A stretch of DNA of 51,119 nucleotides from assembly GCF_001477495.1 (NCBI RefSeq), contig NZ_LDTF01000050.1, forward strand, positions 1-51,119, in the 5' to 3' direction. The DNA comes from Sphingomonas yabuuchiae. Its GTDB lineage: Bacteria > Pseudomonadota > Alphaproteobacteria > Sphingomonadales > Sphingomonadaceae. Both the position numbers and the translations under genes were made by a program. Numbering within the stretch: position 1 is the stretch's first letter; each line of letters opens with the position of its first letter. The notes under the pieces are model-generated. The model was not told the origin of the DNA. It ran no database searches and saw nothing but the letters and a program-made list of their open reading frames with translations. This document shows positions 24,692-31,931 of this stretch, piece by piece.

Positions 24692-27026
24692 ACGCGGCCT
24701 GTTGGTCGCGGTCGCCCTTGCCTTGCCTGCCGCCGGTCGGGCGCAGACCCCCGATGTAACCGCATCCCGCCGGATCGTGCTGGCCCCCGCAAGGCTGGAT
24801 TTCGCGCTGCGTGAGCTGGCGCGGCAGGGCGGCATCACCGTCGTCGCCACCGATCCCCGCCTGAATGAGGTCCGCACCCGCGCACTGACCACCGGCGCGC
24901 CGCCCGCCAGAGCCCTGGCGCAGCTGCTGCGCGGAACCGGCTACCGCGCCATCGCGATCGACGCGGTCAGTTTCCGTATCGTCGGATCGCCCCGTCGCCC
25001 ATCGGTCAGCCGCCCCCCGCCCGCCATCTCGCCGCCTGCAGGCCGGACGGGCGACATCATCGTGACCGCCAGCAAGCAGGGCACTGAACTGGGCCGCTAT
25101 CCCGGCAGCGTGTCGGTGATCGGGCGCGGTGTCGCGTTGCCCAACGGATCGATCGACCTCAGCGACGTCGCGGGACAGACGCCGATCCTTCAGACCACCG
25201 CGCTGGGACCGGGGCGCAACAAGCTGTTCATCCGCGGCATCGCCGACAGCAGCTTCAACGGCGCGACCGAGTCGACCGCCAGCCTCTATCTCGACGAGGT
25301 GCAGGTCGCCTTTGCCGGGCCGGATCCGGGGTTGAAACTCTATGACATCGGCGAGGTCGAAATCGCCGAGGGACCGCAGGGGGCGCTGCACGGCTCGGGC
25401 GCGATCGGGGGGATCGTCCGCCTGACCTCCAACCCGGTGTCGCTGACCCGCGACGGCGGGCGGATCGAATGGGGCGGCGCGTCGACCCGGGGCGGGGCGC
25501 CGAGCGGGGATATGGCGGCGGTCGCCAACAAGGTGCTGCTGCCCGATACGCTGGGTGTCCGGCTGGTCGGCTATCATGCGGTCGACGGCGGCTATATCGA
25601 CAATCTGCGGACCGGCGCGCGCGACATCAACCGGGTGCTGACCAGCGGCCTGCGTGGCACGCTGGCCTGGAATGTCGGGGACGGCTGGCGCGCCGAACTG
25701 GGCGGCGGCACCCAGTCGATCGTGTCGCGCGACGCGCAATATGTGCTGAGCGAGGATGTGCTGGCCAGCCGCTCGGCGACGGCCCAACCTTCCTGGAGCG
25801 ATATGCGGTTCGGGCGGCTGCTCCTGTCCAAAAGCTGGGCGAGCGGCCTGCAATTCGTCTCCGCCACCGGCATCGTCAGCGGCTCATCCTTCGAACAATT
25901 CGACGCCAGCCCGGTGGTGCCGCACGAAACCTATCTGTTGAACGGCGACAAGACGCTGTTTTCGCACGAAACCCGTATATCACGACGACGGCCCGGCGGT
26001 GGATCCTGGGTGGTCGGCGTCAATCTGGTGTCGGATCAGTCGGTGATGGGGCGCTCGCTGACCATCCGCCAAGGCATCAGACCGGTGATCGGCGTGACCA
26101 ACGTCACGCGCACCGGCGCCATTTTCGGAGAGGCGACGCATCCCGTCACCGGTCGCCTGTCGCTGACGCTGGGCGGGCGGGTGACCGCCGCGCGGGTCGA
26201 TGGCGAACCGTCGATCACGCCGCGATCGAAGAATTTCGTGCGTGGCCGGTCGACCACGCGCGTCGATCCGACCTTTGGTTTTGCCTGGGCGCTGGGCGGC
26301 GACTGGACGGCGTTCGGGCGCTATCAGTCGGGCTTCCGCACCGGCGGCCTGGCGGTCGCGGCGGGCGTCGGCCGGGTCGCGAACTTCGAGTCGGACTCGA
26401 TCCAGATGGTCGAGGCTGGCCTGCGCCATGTCCGGCGCGGGACGACCGGTCTGTCGGCATCGGTCAGCCTGTCCCATGCGCGTTGGAAGGCGATCCAGGC
26501 CGACCTGCTCAACCGCGCAGGACAGCCGGTGACGAGCAATATCGGCGACGCGCGCGTCGATGCGCTGGAAGGCTGGGTCGAGTGGGTGCCGCAGCCCGAC
26601 TGGCACCTGACGGGCGCGGTGTTCGTGACCGACAATGAAGTGACGGGCTCGACCGCCTTGCTCAGCCGTGCCGGCAATCGCCGCCTGCCCGAGACGCCGA
26701 GCGTCTCGGCGCGGCTGGGACTGGTTCGTGATGTCGCCCTGGGGCGCGACACGATCCTGTCGACACGTGGCGAGCTGGCCTTTGTCGGCCCGTCGGTGCT
26801 GGGCGTCGGCGATATGTTCGATGTCCGGCAGGGGGGCTATGGCGTCGCCAATCTGGGGCTGAGCGCCCGGCGGGGCGGCTATGCGCTGGCGCTGACGCTC
26901 GACAATCTGCTCGACGAGCGGGGCAATCGCTTCGCCTATGGCAATCCGTTCCTGCTTGGGCGGCGCAATGTCTCGACACCGCTGCGGCCGCGCACCGTGG
27001 GGATCAGGCTGAGCGCGGATTTCTGA
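24651..27026 (+). CDS. TonB-dependent transducer with STN signalling domain
   Basis: 791 residues starting at GTG 24651 inside fecR. A signal peptide (FIERGLLVAVALALPAAGRAQ) is followed by a secretin/TonB short N-terminal domain at about residues 40-110 (RLDFALRELARQGGITVVA and ALAQLLRGTGYRAIAI), the hallmark of FecA-type transducers. The plug begins near GDIIVTASKQGTELG with LFIRGIADSS and VEIAEGPQGALHGSGAIGG. The barrel ends in RTVGIRLSADF with a terminal Phe. It binds a ligand outside the cell, imports it with TonB energy and signals through FecR to the ECF sigma factor. Ligand unknown: a siderophore by family habit, or a glycan by location. Its 3' end overlaps the convergent GT2 gene by 23 nt. 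Confidence 0.9.
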   Translation: MGTGFCGRRTGFIERGLLVAVALALPAAGRAQTPDVTASRRIVLAPARLDFALRELARQGGITVVATDPRLNEVRTRALTTGAPPARALAQLLRGTGYRAIAIDAVSFRIVGSPRRPSVSRPPPAISPPAGRTGDIIVTASKQGTELGRYPGSVSVIGRGVALPNGSIDLSDVAGQTPILQTTALGPGRNKLFIRGIADSSFNGATESTASLYLDEVQVAFAGPDPGLKLYDIGEVEIAEGPQGALHGSGAIGGIVRLTSNPVSLTRDGGRIEWGGASTRGGAPSGDMAAVANKVLLPDTLGVRLVGYHAVDGGYIDNLRTGARDINRVLTSGLRGTLAWNVGDGWRAELGGGTQSIVSRDAQYVLSEDVLASRSATAQPSWSDMRFGRLLLSKSWASGLQFVSATGIVSGSSFEQFDASPVVPHETYLLNGDKTLFSHETRISRRRPGGGSWVVGVNLVSDQSVMGRSLTIRQGIRPVIGVTNVTRTGAIFGEATHPVTGRLSLTLGGRVTAARVDGEPSITPRSKNFVRGRSTTRVDPTFGFAWALGGDWTAFGRYQSGFRTGGLAVAAGVGRVANFESDSIQMVEAGLRHVRRGTTGLSASVSLSHARWKAIQADLLNRAGQPVTSNIGDARVDALEGWVEWVPQPDWHLTGAVFVTDNEVTGSTALLSRAGNRRLPETPSVSARLGLVRDVALGRDTILSTRGELAFVGPSVLGVGDMFDVRQGGYGVANLGLSARRGGYALALTLDNLLDERGNRFAYGNPFLLGRRNVSTPLRPRTVGIRLSADF

Positions 27027-27900
27027 CGGCGACGCGGGCATAGGCGGCCAGGCCAGCCAGCACGTGGCGCAAACGAAAGGCGTGGAAATGCCGGATCGTC
27101 GGCACCGGCCCGGCAAGGCGCTCGCCAAGGTTGCGGACGTCCTGCACCATCCAGCGGCGGACCCGGCGGTCGGTCAAGACGTGCTTGGCATAGAGCGCTC
27201 CGTCGCCAAAGCCGTATCCCGCCAGCAGCGCGATGGCTTCGTCCTCCCGTCGACGGCCATGATGGTGGTCGACGACGAAGCGGGGGTCGTAACGGATCGA
27301 AATACCCATCGCCTGGGCACGCAACAGGAAGTCGGTATCCTCGGCGGCGCGGAACGGCGCGCCCGCCCCGAAACGCTCGTCGAACGGCCCGACCACGCGG
27401 CCGACCTCGGCGGTGAAGGCCAGATTGGCACCCATGACGAAGCCGCCGGGAAAGCTGCCCGGCTCGGCGATCATCGGATGATCCTCCAGCTTGACGGTCA
27501 GCATCAGGTCGGCGGGATCGCCGCGCAGGATACGCCCGCCGATGATGACGGGGGCAGGCTGGTCGGCAAAGGCCTGGGCCATATGCGCGAAGTAATCGGG
27601 GTGCAGCATGCAGTCATCGTCGGTCATCGCGACGATCCGCCCCCGCGCCGCCCGAAGCGCCCGATTGCGGGCACGGGCCAGGCCCGGCTGCGGCTCCGAC
27701 AGCAACCGCACCGTAAAGGGCCGGTCGATCGCCCAGTGCCGGACCACCGCCGCCGTGGCATCGGTCGAGCCGTTGTCGACAAGGATCAACTCGATCGTTC
27801 CGCTGCCCGGATGCCGGGCGGCGGCATCGACCGAGGCGAGCGTGGCGGCCAGGCTGCGGCTGCGGTTGCGGGTGCAGATCAGCAGGCTGATATCGATCAT
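27004..27900 (-). CDS. Family 2 glycosyltransferase, last gene of the six-gene GT operon
   Basis: 298 residues with a GT-A fold. DISLLICTRNRSRSLAATL starts the nucleotide-binding half, ILVDNGSTDATA follows, and MTDDDCMLHPDYF supplies the DxD metal motif. AAEDTDFLLRAQAMG carries the acidic catalytic-base region and is followed by a conserved DHHHGRRREDE. There are no membrane helices. It starts at ATG 27900, overlapping the pyruvyl-transferase stop by 4 nt. Its tail overlaps the convergent TonB receptor gene. The transferred sugar cannot be named. Confidence 0.85.
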   Translation of the reverse strand: MIDISLLICTRNRSRSLAATLASVDAAARHPGSGTIELILVDNGSTDATAAVVRHWAIDRPFTVRLLSEPQPGLARARNRALRAARGRIVAMTDDDCMLHPDYFAHMAQAFADQPAPVIIGGRILRGDPADLMLTVKLEDHPMIAEPGSFPGGFVMGANLAFTAEVGRVVGPFDERFGAGAPFRAAEDTDFLLRAQAMGISIRYDPRFVVDHHHGRRREDEAIALLAGYGFGDGALYAKHVLTDRRVRRWMVQDVRNLGERLAGPVPTIRHFHAFRLRHVLAGLAAYARVAVRNPRSA

Positions 27901-28808
27901 CCCGCGACCAGCTCCGCCGCCTCCTGCGGAGATCGCGCCTGTCGGACGAGCGGACTTTCCGCCGTCCAGGCGGCGATATAGGCGCCGACCTTGCCATAGT
28001 CATTGTCCAGCACGACGTGGGGAATGCCGAGCAGCAACGCCAGGATATGGCCGTGCAGCCGATCTGTAACGATCCGCTCGCCGCGCGCGAGCAGCGTCAA
28101 CCCGCGTTCGATGCGCTCCCGTGCCCGCTCGGTCGGCGCCGACGCCGTGACGGTCGGTTCGTCGAGCCAGTCCAGGGCCACCGTATCCGCAAGGGCCAGC
28201 AAGGGTGCGTCGTCACGCGTCGCGCGTTCCGCGTCGGAGCGGAGCAGCATCAGTGCGCGGCAATCCGCCGAGACGGGGCGCGCGACGCTGCCCAGGCCGA
28301 AGGCGGAGTCGGGGGCCAGTGTGCTGGGGCAATCGAAATGCCGGCGGGCCAGGTCGAGGCTCGCCATGTCGCGGACGTACAGGTGAAAATCCGGGTGGCC
28401 TTTGACGAGTGCGGCGAACCGGTCGCGATGGGCTTCGTCGCGGAAGTGGATCGACTGGGGCAGCTGGACGATCCGGCGATCGGGAAAGCGTTCGATCAGA
28501 TATTCGCGAAAATGCTGGTGATGCGGCCAGATGTCGCCCAGATTGCCGCCGCCATGGATCAGGATCGGGCCGGTCGGACAGGCCGTGCGGAAGGCCGCTT
28601 CGTCGAAATCGTCCCAGCGCGAGATAGAGGCCGGATCGCCCGCGCCGATCGCGTGGAGCAAAGCGATCTCGCCCAGCCAGATCGCGCTGTCGCCGACATT
28701 GGGATGGTCGGGGAAATCGACCAGCGCATAGGGCTCTCCCGGCGTGACGTGACGGCGATACAGGTCGAGCAGCGCCTCTCGCTGGCCTGCGATCACATCC
28801 TCGCTCAC
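27897..28808 (-). CDS. Polysaccharide pyruvyl transferase family protein
   Basis: 303 residues from GTG 28808, which overlaps the GT4 stop by 4 nt; the open frame further upstream is antisense-like Arg/Gly-rich and not real. Early DFPDHPNVGDSAIWLGE and GPILIHGGGNLGDIWP match the pyruvyl transferase family PF04230 (the GGGN-x-GD segment is typical), and the C-terminal half has TDRLHGHILALLLGIPHVVLDNDYGK, the other family signature. It is expected to add a pyruvate ketal from phosphoenolpyruvate to a sugar, giving the product a negative charge. Some family members have other roles. It is gene five of the six-gene operon and acts in the cytoplasm. Confidence 0.85.
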   Translation of the reverse strand: MSEDVIAGQREALLDLYRRHVTPGEPYALVDFPDHPNVGDSAIWLGEIALLHAIGAGDPASISRWDDFDEAAFRTACPTGPILIHGGGNLGDIWPHHQHFREYLIERFPDRRIVQLPQSIHFRDEAHRDRFAALVKGHPDFHLYVRDMASLDLARRHFDCPSTLAPDSAFGLGSVARPVSADCRALMLLRSDAERATRDDAPLLALADTVALDWLDEPTVTASAPTERARERIERGLTLLARGERIVTDRLHGHILALLLGIPHVVLDNDYGKVGAYIAAWTAESPLVRQARSPQEAAELVAG

Positions 28809-29881
28809 GCCGCGATGGCGCTTGGCGAGGCACTGCGGACACTGGCATACAGCGCCTCGCAACGGTCCAGCCACAGGTCGCGGGCGAAATGCGTCTCCAC
28901 CCGGCGGCGGGCGGTGCTGCGCGAAATGGCCATGGCGCGGATCAGGGCGTCGGCCAACGCGGTGACATCCCCGGCGGGGGCGATGCATCCGGCCTCGCCC
29001 ACGACCTCGCGCGCCGCGCCCGCATCGAAGGCCGCGACCGGCAGGCCGCACGCCATGGCCTCGATCGCGACCAGGCCGAATGGCTCATTCCAGCAGGGGG
29101 TGAACAGGAATACCGAGGCCCGCCCCAGTTCCCGTGCCAGCGCCGCCCCGTCCAGATGCCCGCCATAACGAATGCCGCCGTCCAGCAACGGCTCGACCTC
29201 GGTGGCGAAATAGTCCGGGTCCTCGACCGCGCCGAACAAGGTCAACGCGACGCCCGCTTCCCGCGCGGCACGAATGGCGAGATGCGTGCCCTTATTGGGG
29301 GTGATCCGCCCGCACCACACCGCCTCGCCATTGCCCTGCTCGACAAAGGGCCAGGCGTCGGGGGCGATGGCATTGTGCAGCACGGAGGCTTCGGGCGGCG
29401 CGCCGTTCGGCCACCAGGCCTGCAATTGCCGGGCGGAGGTGACGGTCAGCTTATGGGTCGGGCTGGGGCTGATCGACACGAAATGGTGGAGCGCGTCATA
29501 GGGTGGCACATGCAGCGAGGTGACGGTCGGCGTTCGCGCGGTCCGGCGCTGCTCCAGCGGAAAACGATGCAGGCTGTTGTTGTGCACCACGTCGAAGCCG
29601 CCGCGTGCGATCCGGTCGCAAGCGGCGGCATAGCCCGCATCGACATGCGCGATCAGCTCGGGCTTGCCGCGATGTTCGGCCCAGGGGAAGACGGCTTCGT
29701 AATGGACCGGCAGGACCGGATCGAGCGTGAAGCGCGGGTCGCTGTCGCCGCTGGCGAACAGCACCACCTCATGCCCGCGCGCCGCCAGCCCCTCGGCCAG
29801 ATACCAGCCATGGGCTTCCATGCCGCCCAGGAACGGTTGACGGATGGGCTGGCGGACATGGGCGAGCAGCGCGATCTTCAT
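28805..29881 (-). CDS. Family 4 glycosyltransferase
   Basis: 358 residues with a GT-B fold. The N-terminal half has a glycine loop in FLGGMEAHGWYLAEGLAARGHEV. The C-terminal donor-binding half has VWCGRITPNKGTHLAIRAA and the retaining-enzyme E-x7-E motif in NEPFGLVAIEAMACGLPV. No membrane segments. It starts at ATG 29881 (ATGA overlap with the GT2 before it) and ends in a GTGA overlap with the pyruvyl-transferase gene. It is a retaining transferase using a nucleotide sugar; the sugar is not evident. Confidence 0.88.
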   Translation of the reverse strand: MKIALLAHVRQPIRQPFLGGMEAHGWYLAEGLAARGHEVVLFASGDSDPRFTLDPVLPVHYEAVFPWAEHRGKPELIAHVDAGYAAACDRIARGGFDVVHNNSLHRFPLEQRRTARTPTVTSLHVPPYDALHHFVSISPSPTHKLTVTSARQLQAWWPNGAPPEASVLHNAIAPDAWPFVEQGNGEAVWCGRITPNKGTHLAIRAAREAGVALTLFGAVEDPDYFATEVEPLLDGGIRYGGHLDGAALARELGRASVFLFTPCWNEPFGLVAIEAMACGLPVAAFDAGAAREVVGEAGCIAPAGDVTALADALIRAMAISRSTARRRVETHFARDLWLDRCEALYASVRSASPSAIAA

Positions 29882-30792
29882 GCCGCGACGCGGGGCTTGC
29901 CGGCGCGCTCCTCCAGCAGGCGGATGACGCTGGCGGTATTGGCATAGGGCTGATGGCTCTGCTGCCCGGTCAGCGCCAGGTCGTCTTCGTCAGGGCGGCG
30001 CAGGATCCGGATCGGGCGGCCGGGCGTGTCGTCGATCAGGCCCATCAGGCGGAAGGCGTGCAGCCAGTGGCCCATGGTGCGGTATCCCCATTTCGCCTCG
30101 AACAGCTCGGCATTGCGGACCACGCTGTCGATATGATGGACCGGCGGCATGTGGTGCGGGTGATATTGGTGATAGGCGAGGCCGCCCTTGATCCAGGCGA
30201 TGGGCACGCCTGCCTTGTCCACCACCTTGCCGAAATCGGTATCCTCGCCGCCATAGCCCGCATAGCGCTCGTCGAACCCGCCGGTGCCGAGGAAGGTGTC
30301 GCGGCGCATCGCGAAATTGAGCGACCAGAAACAGCGATAATCCTCGCACCGCTCGATCCCTTTCGGTGGCGGGCCGCGCCGGTCGGAATGGCGTACCGCG
30401 ACCTTGGCGAAGCTCTCATACCGCCAGTCGCCCGCCGTCGCGCCGCCGGGCAGGTACATCACCTCGCCCATCAGCAGCCCGTCTTCCTGATCCAGATAGC
30501 GGTCATAATCGGCCAGCAGTTCGGGTGTCGGAATGCAGTCCATATCGAGGAAGACCAGCTTGTCGCCGACCGCCGCCTCGGCCGCCGCGTTGCGCGCGGT
30601 GGCCAGCGGCAGGCGCGGGCCGGAGACCATCATCTGGCGGATGGGGAAGGGCGCCTCCGGCAGGTCGTAGGGCGTGTCCTGAATGACCGCGACGATCAGC
30701 TCGGCGGGGAGCATCGTCTGGCGCGTCAGGCCGATCACGACGTTGCGCAGATGTTCGGGGCGGCCCCCGGCGAGCGTGACGACCGAGATCAT
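29878..30792 (-). CDS. Galactosyltransferase-like family 2 glycosyltransferase
   Basis: 304 residues from ATG 30792, with GGAG upstream; the frame is open further 5' only as a shadow of the MurG-like gene. ISVVTLAGGRPEHLRNVVIGL begins the GT-A fold, LVFLDMDCIPTPELL has the DxD motif, and GGFDERYAGYGGEDTDFGK is the C-terminal signature shared with galactosyltransferase-related proteins (PF02709-like). The C-terminal 60 residues contain a histidine-rich AYHQYHPHHMPPVHHID stretch. It is soluble and is gene three of the operon, with 4-nt overlaps on both sides. The acceptor is unknown. Confidence 0.85.
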   Translation of the reverse strand: MISVVTLAGGRPEHLRNVVIGLTRQTMLPAELIVAVIQDTPYDLPEAPFPIRQMMVSGPRLPLATARNAAAEAAVGDKLVFLDMDCIPTPELLADYDRYLDQEDGLLMGEVMYLPGGATAGDWRYESFAKVAVRHSDRRGPPPKGIERCEDYRCFWSLNFAMRRDTFLGTGGFDERYAGYGGEDTDFGKVVDKAGVPIAWIKGGLAYHQYHPHHMPPVHHIDSVVRNAELFEAKWGYRTMGHWLHAFRLMGLIDDTPGRPIRILRRPDEDDLALTGQQSHQPYANTASVIRLLEERAGKPRVAA

Positions 30793-31931
30793 GAAGAGGC
30801 TCCGGTGGATTGGGAAAGGGAATGGGTGAGGTCGGTCGGCCAGAGTCGCGTCGACAGCGCCTCCAGCCAGTCGGCGGCGGTCTGGGCGGGCGCGTCGGCG
30901 ATCATCGCGCGCTGCAGGACGGCGCAGTGCTGGCTGAGGGTTTCGGCCAGCGCCGAGGTCCAGGACTGGGCCGAGGACGGCAGATGCGGTCGGACACAGG
31001 CGACACCGGCCGTGGCCAGCGCCTCCGCCTTGCGATGCTGCTCGTCGAAATAGCGCCATTCGGGAATGGCGAGCCACGGCCGGGCGGCGGCCAGGATCTG
31101 CTGGCAGGTGGTGTTGCCGGTCGAGGCGATGACGAGGTCGGCGGCGGCGACATGGTCGGCCGGATTGTCGACCCAGCCACGATGCTCGATATTGGCGGGC
31201 TCTGTCGCATGCCAGTCGCGCGCGACCGGGCCGATGGTGATCCAGCGGGCGCCGGGGCGGCTGCGCGCGCCAACGCCGAGCGGCGCCTGCGCGAAACCGC
31301 CGCCGCCGCCGCCCGACAGGACCAGGATCATTTCCTCGTCCGCGCCGACGCCGATCCGCTGGCGCGCCAGCTCGCGCTCGGGGATACGGGTGTCGACGCC
31401 CAGCCCGCCGACGAAGCAGGTCTTCGCGCGCATGGCGGCGTCCCATTCGGGCTGGGCCAGCGCCTCGTCGAACGCGGCGAGCAATCCGGCGGCGCCGTCA
31501 TAGGCGGCGCGGTGCCCGGCATCGCTGCGGTCGCCATGCTGGAGGATCTTTACATGTGGGACTGAGCAGATCCGCGCCAGCTGCGCGATCTCGGCGGATA
31601 CGTCGCAGATCATCAGCGCGGGGTCGGCGCGGTCGAACCAGCCCGCGATCACGGCCATGGCATGCCGAATGCCGGGCCAGCCGAGCGGCGCGCAGTGCAG
31701 CGTCTCCGGCGTCGGCACCGCGTCCATCGTGCCCGCCTCCAGCCCGGTCGGCTCGAAGAGCGACGGAATGGTGACGATCTCGACCTGCGGCGGCAGCGGG
31801 GGGAAGATGTCGTCGCGCGCGCAGAAGATGGTGACGGGCCGCTCGGGCGGCAGCGCGTTCAGGATGGCGGCGCAGCGTTCGGCATGGCCGCGCCCCTGGT
31901 GATGGACGAAATAACCGAAGGGACGGTTCAC
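30789..31931 (-). CDS. MurG/GT28-like glycosyltransferase
   Basis: 380 residues from GTG 31931, overlapping the stop of the sucrose-phosphate-synthase-like gene by 4 nt. FGYFVHHQGRGHAERCAAIL is a GT-B N-terminal glycine-rich loop of the MurG type. The interdomain stretch MILVLSGGGGGGFAQ and VAAADLVIASTGNTTCQQIL correspond to the nucleotide-sugar-binding part. No membrane helix, although MurG relatives can attach peripherally to the membrane. A run of six glycines is encoded by a GGC/CCG-type trinucleotide repeat near 31297-31314 that could vary in length. Donor likely a UDP-sugar by family, not proved. Confidence 0.75.
   Translation of the reverse strand: MNRPFGYFVHHQGRGHAERCAAILNALPPERPVTIFCARDDIFPPLPPQVEIVTIPSLFEPTGLEAGTMDAVPTPETLHCAPLGWPGIRHAMAVIAGWFDRADPALMICDVSAEIAQLARICSVPHVKILQHGDRSDAGHRAAYDGAAGLLAAFDEALAQPEWDAAMRAKTCFVGGLGVDTRIPERELARQRIGVGADEEMILVLSGGGGGGFAQAPLGVGARSRPGARWITIGPVARDWHATEPANIEHRGWVDNPADHVAAADLVIASTGNTTCQQILAAARPWLAIPEWRYFDEQHRKAEALATAGVACVRPHLPSSAQSWTSALAETLSQHCAVLQRAMIADAPAQTAADWLEALSTRLWPTDLTHSLSQSTGASS

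Noticed and set aside
27897..29051. A longer pyruvyl transferase starting at 29,051
   Set aside because: The first 81 codons are an Arg/Gly-rich shadow of the GT4 gene; GTG 28808 gives a 4-nt overlap like all other junctions in the operon.
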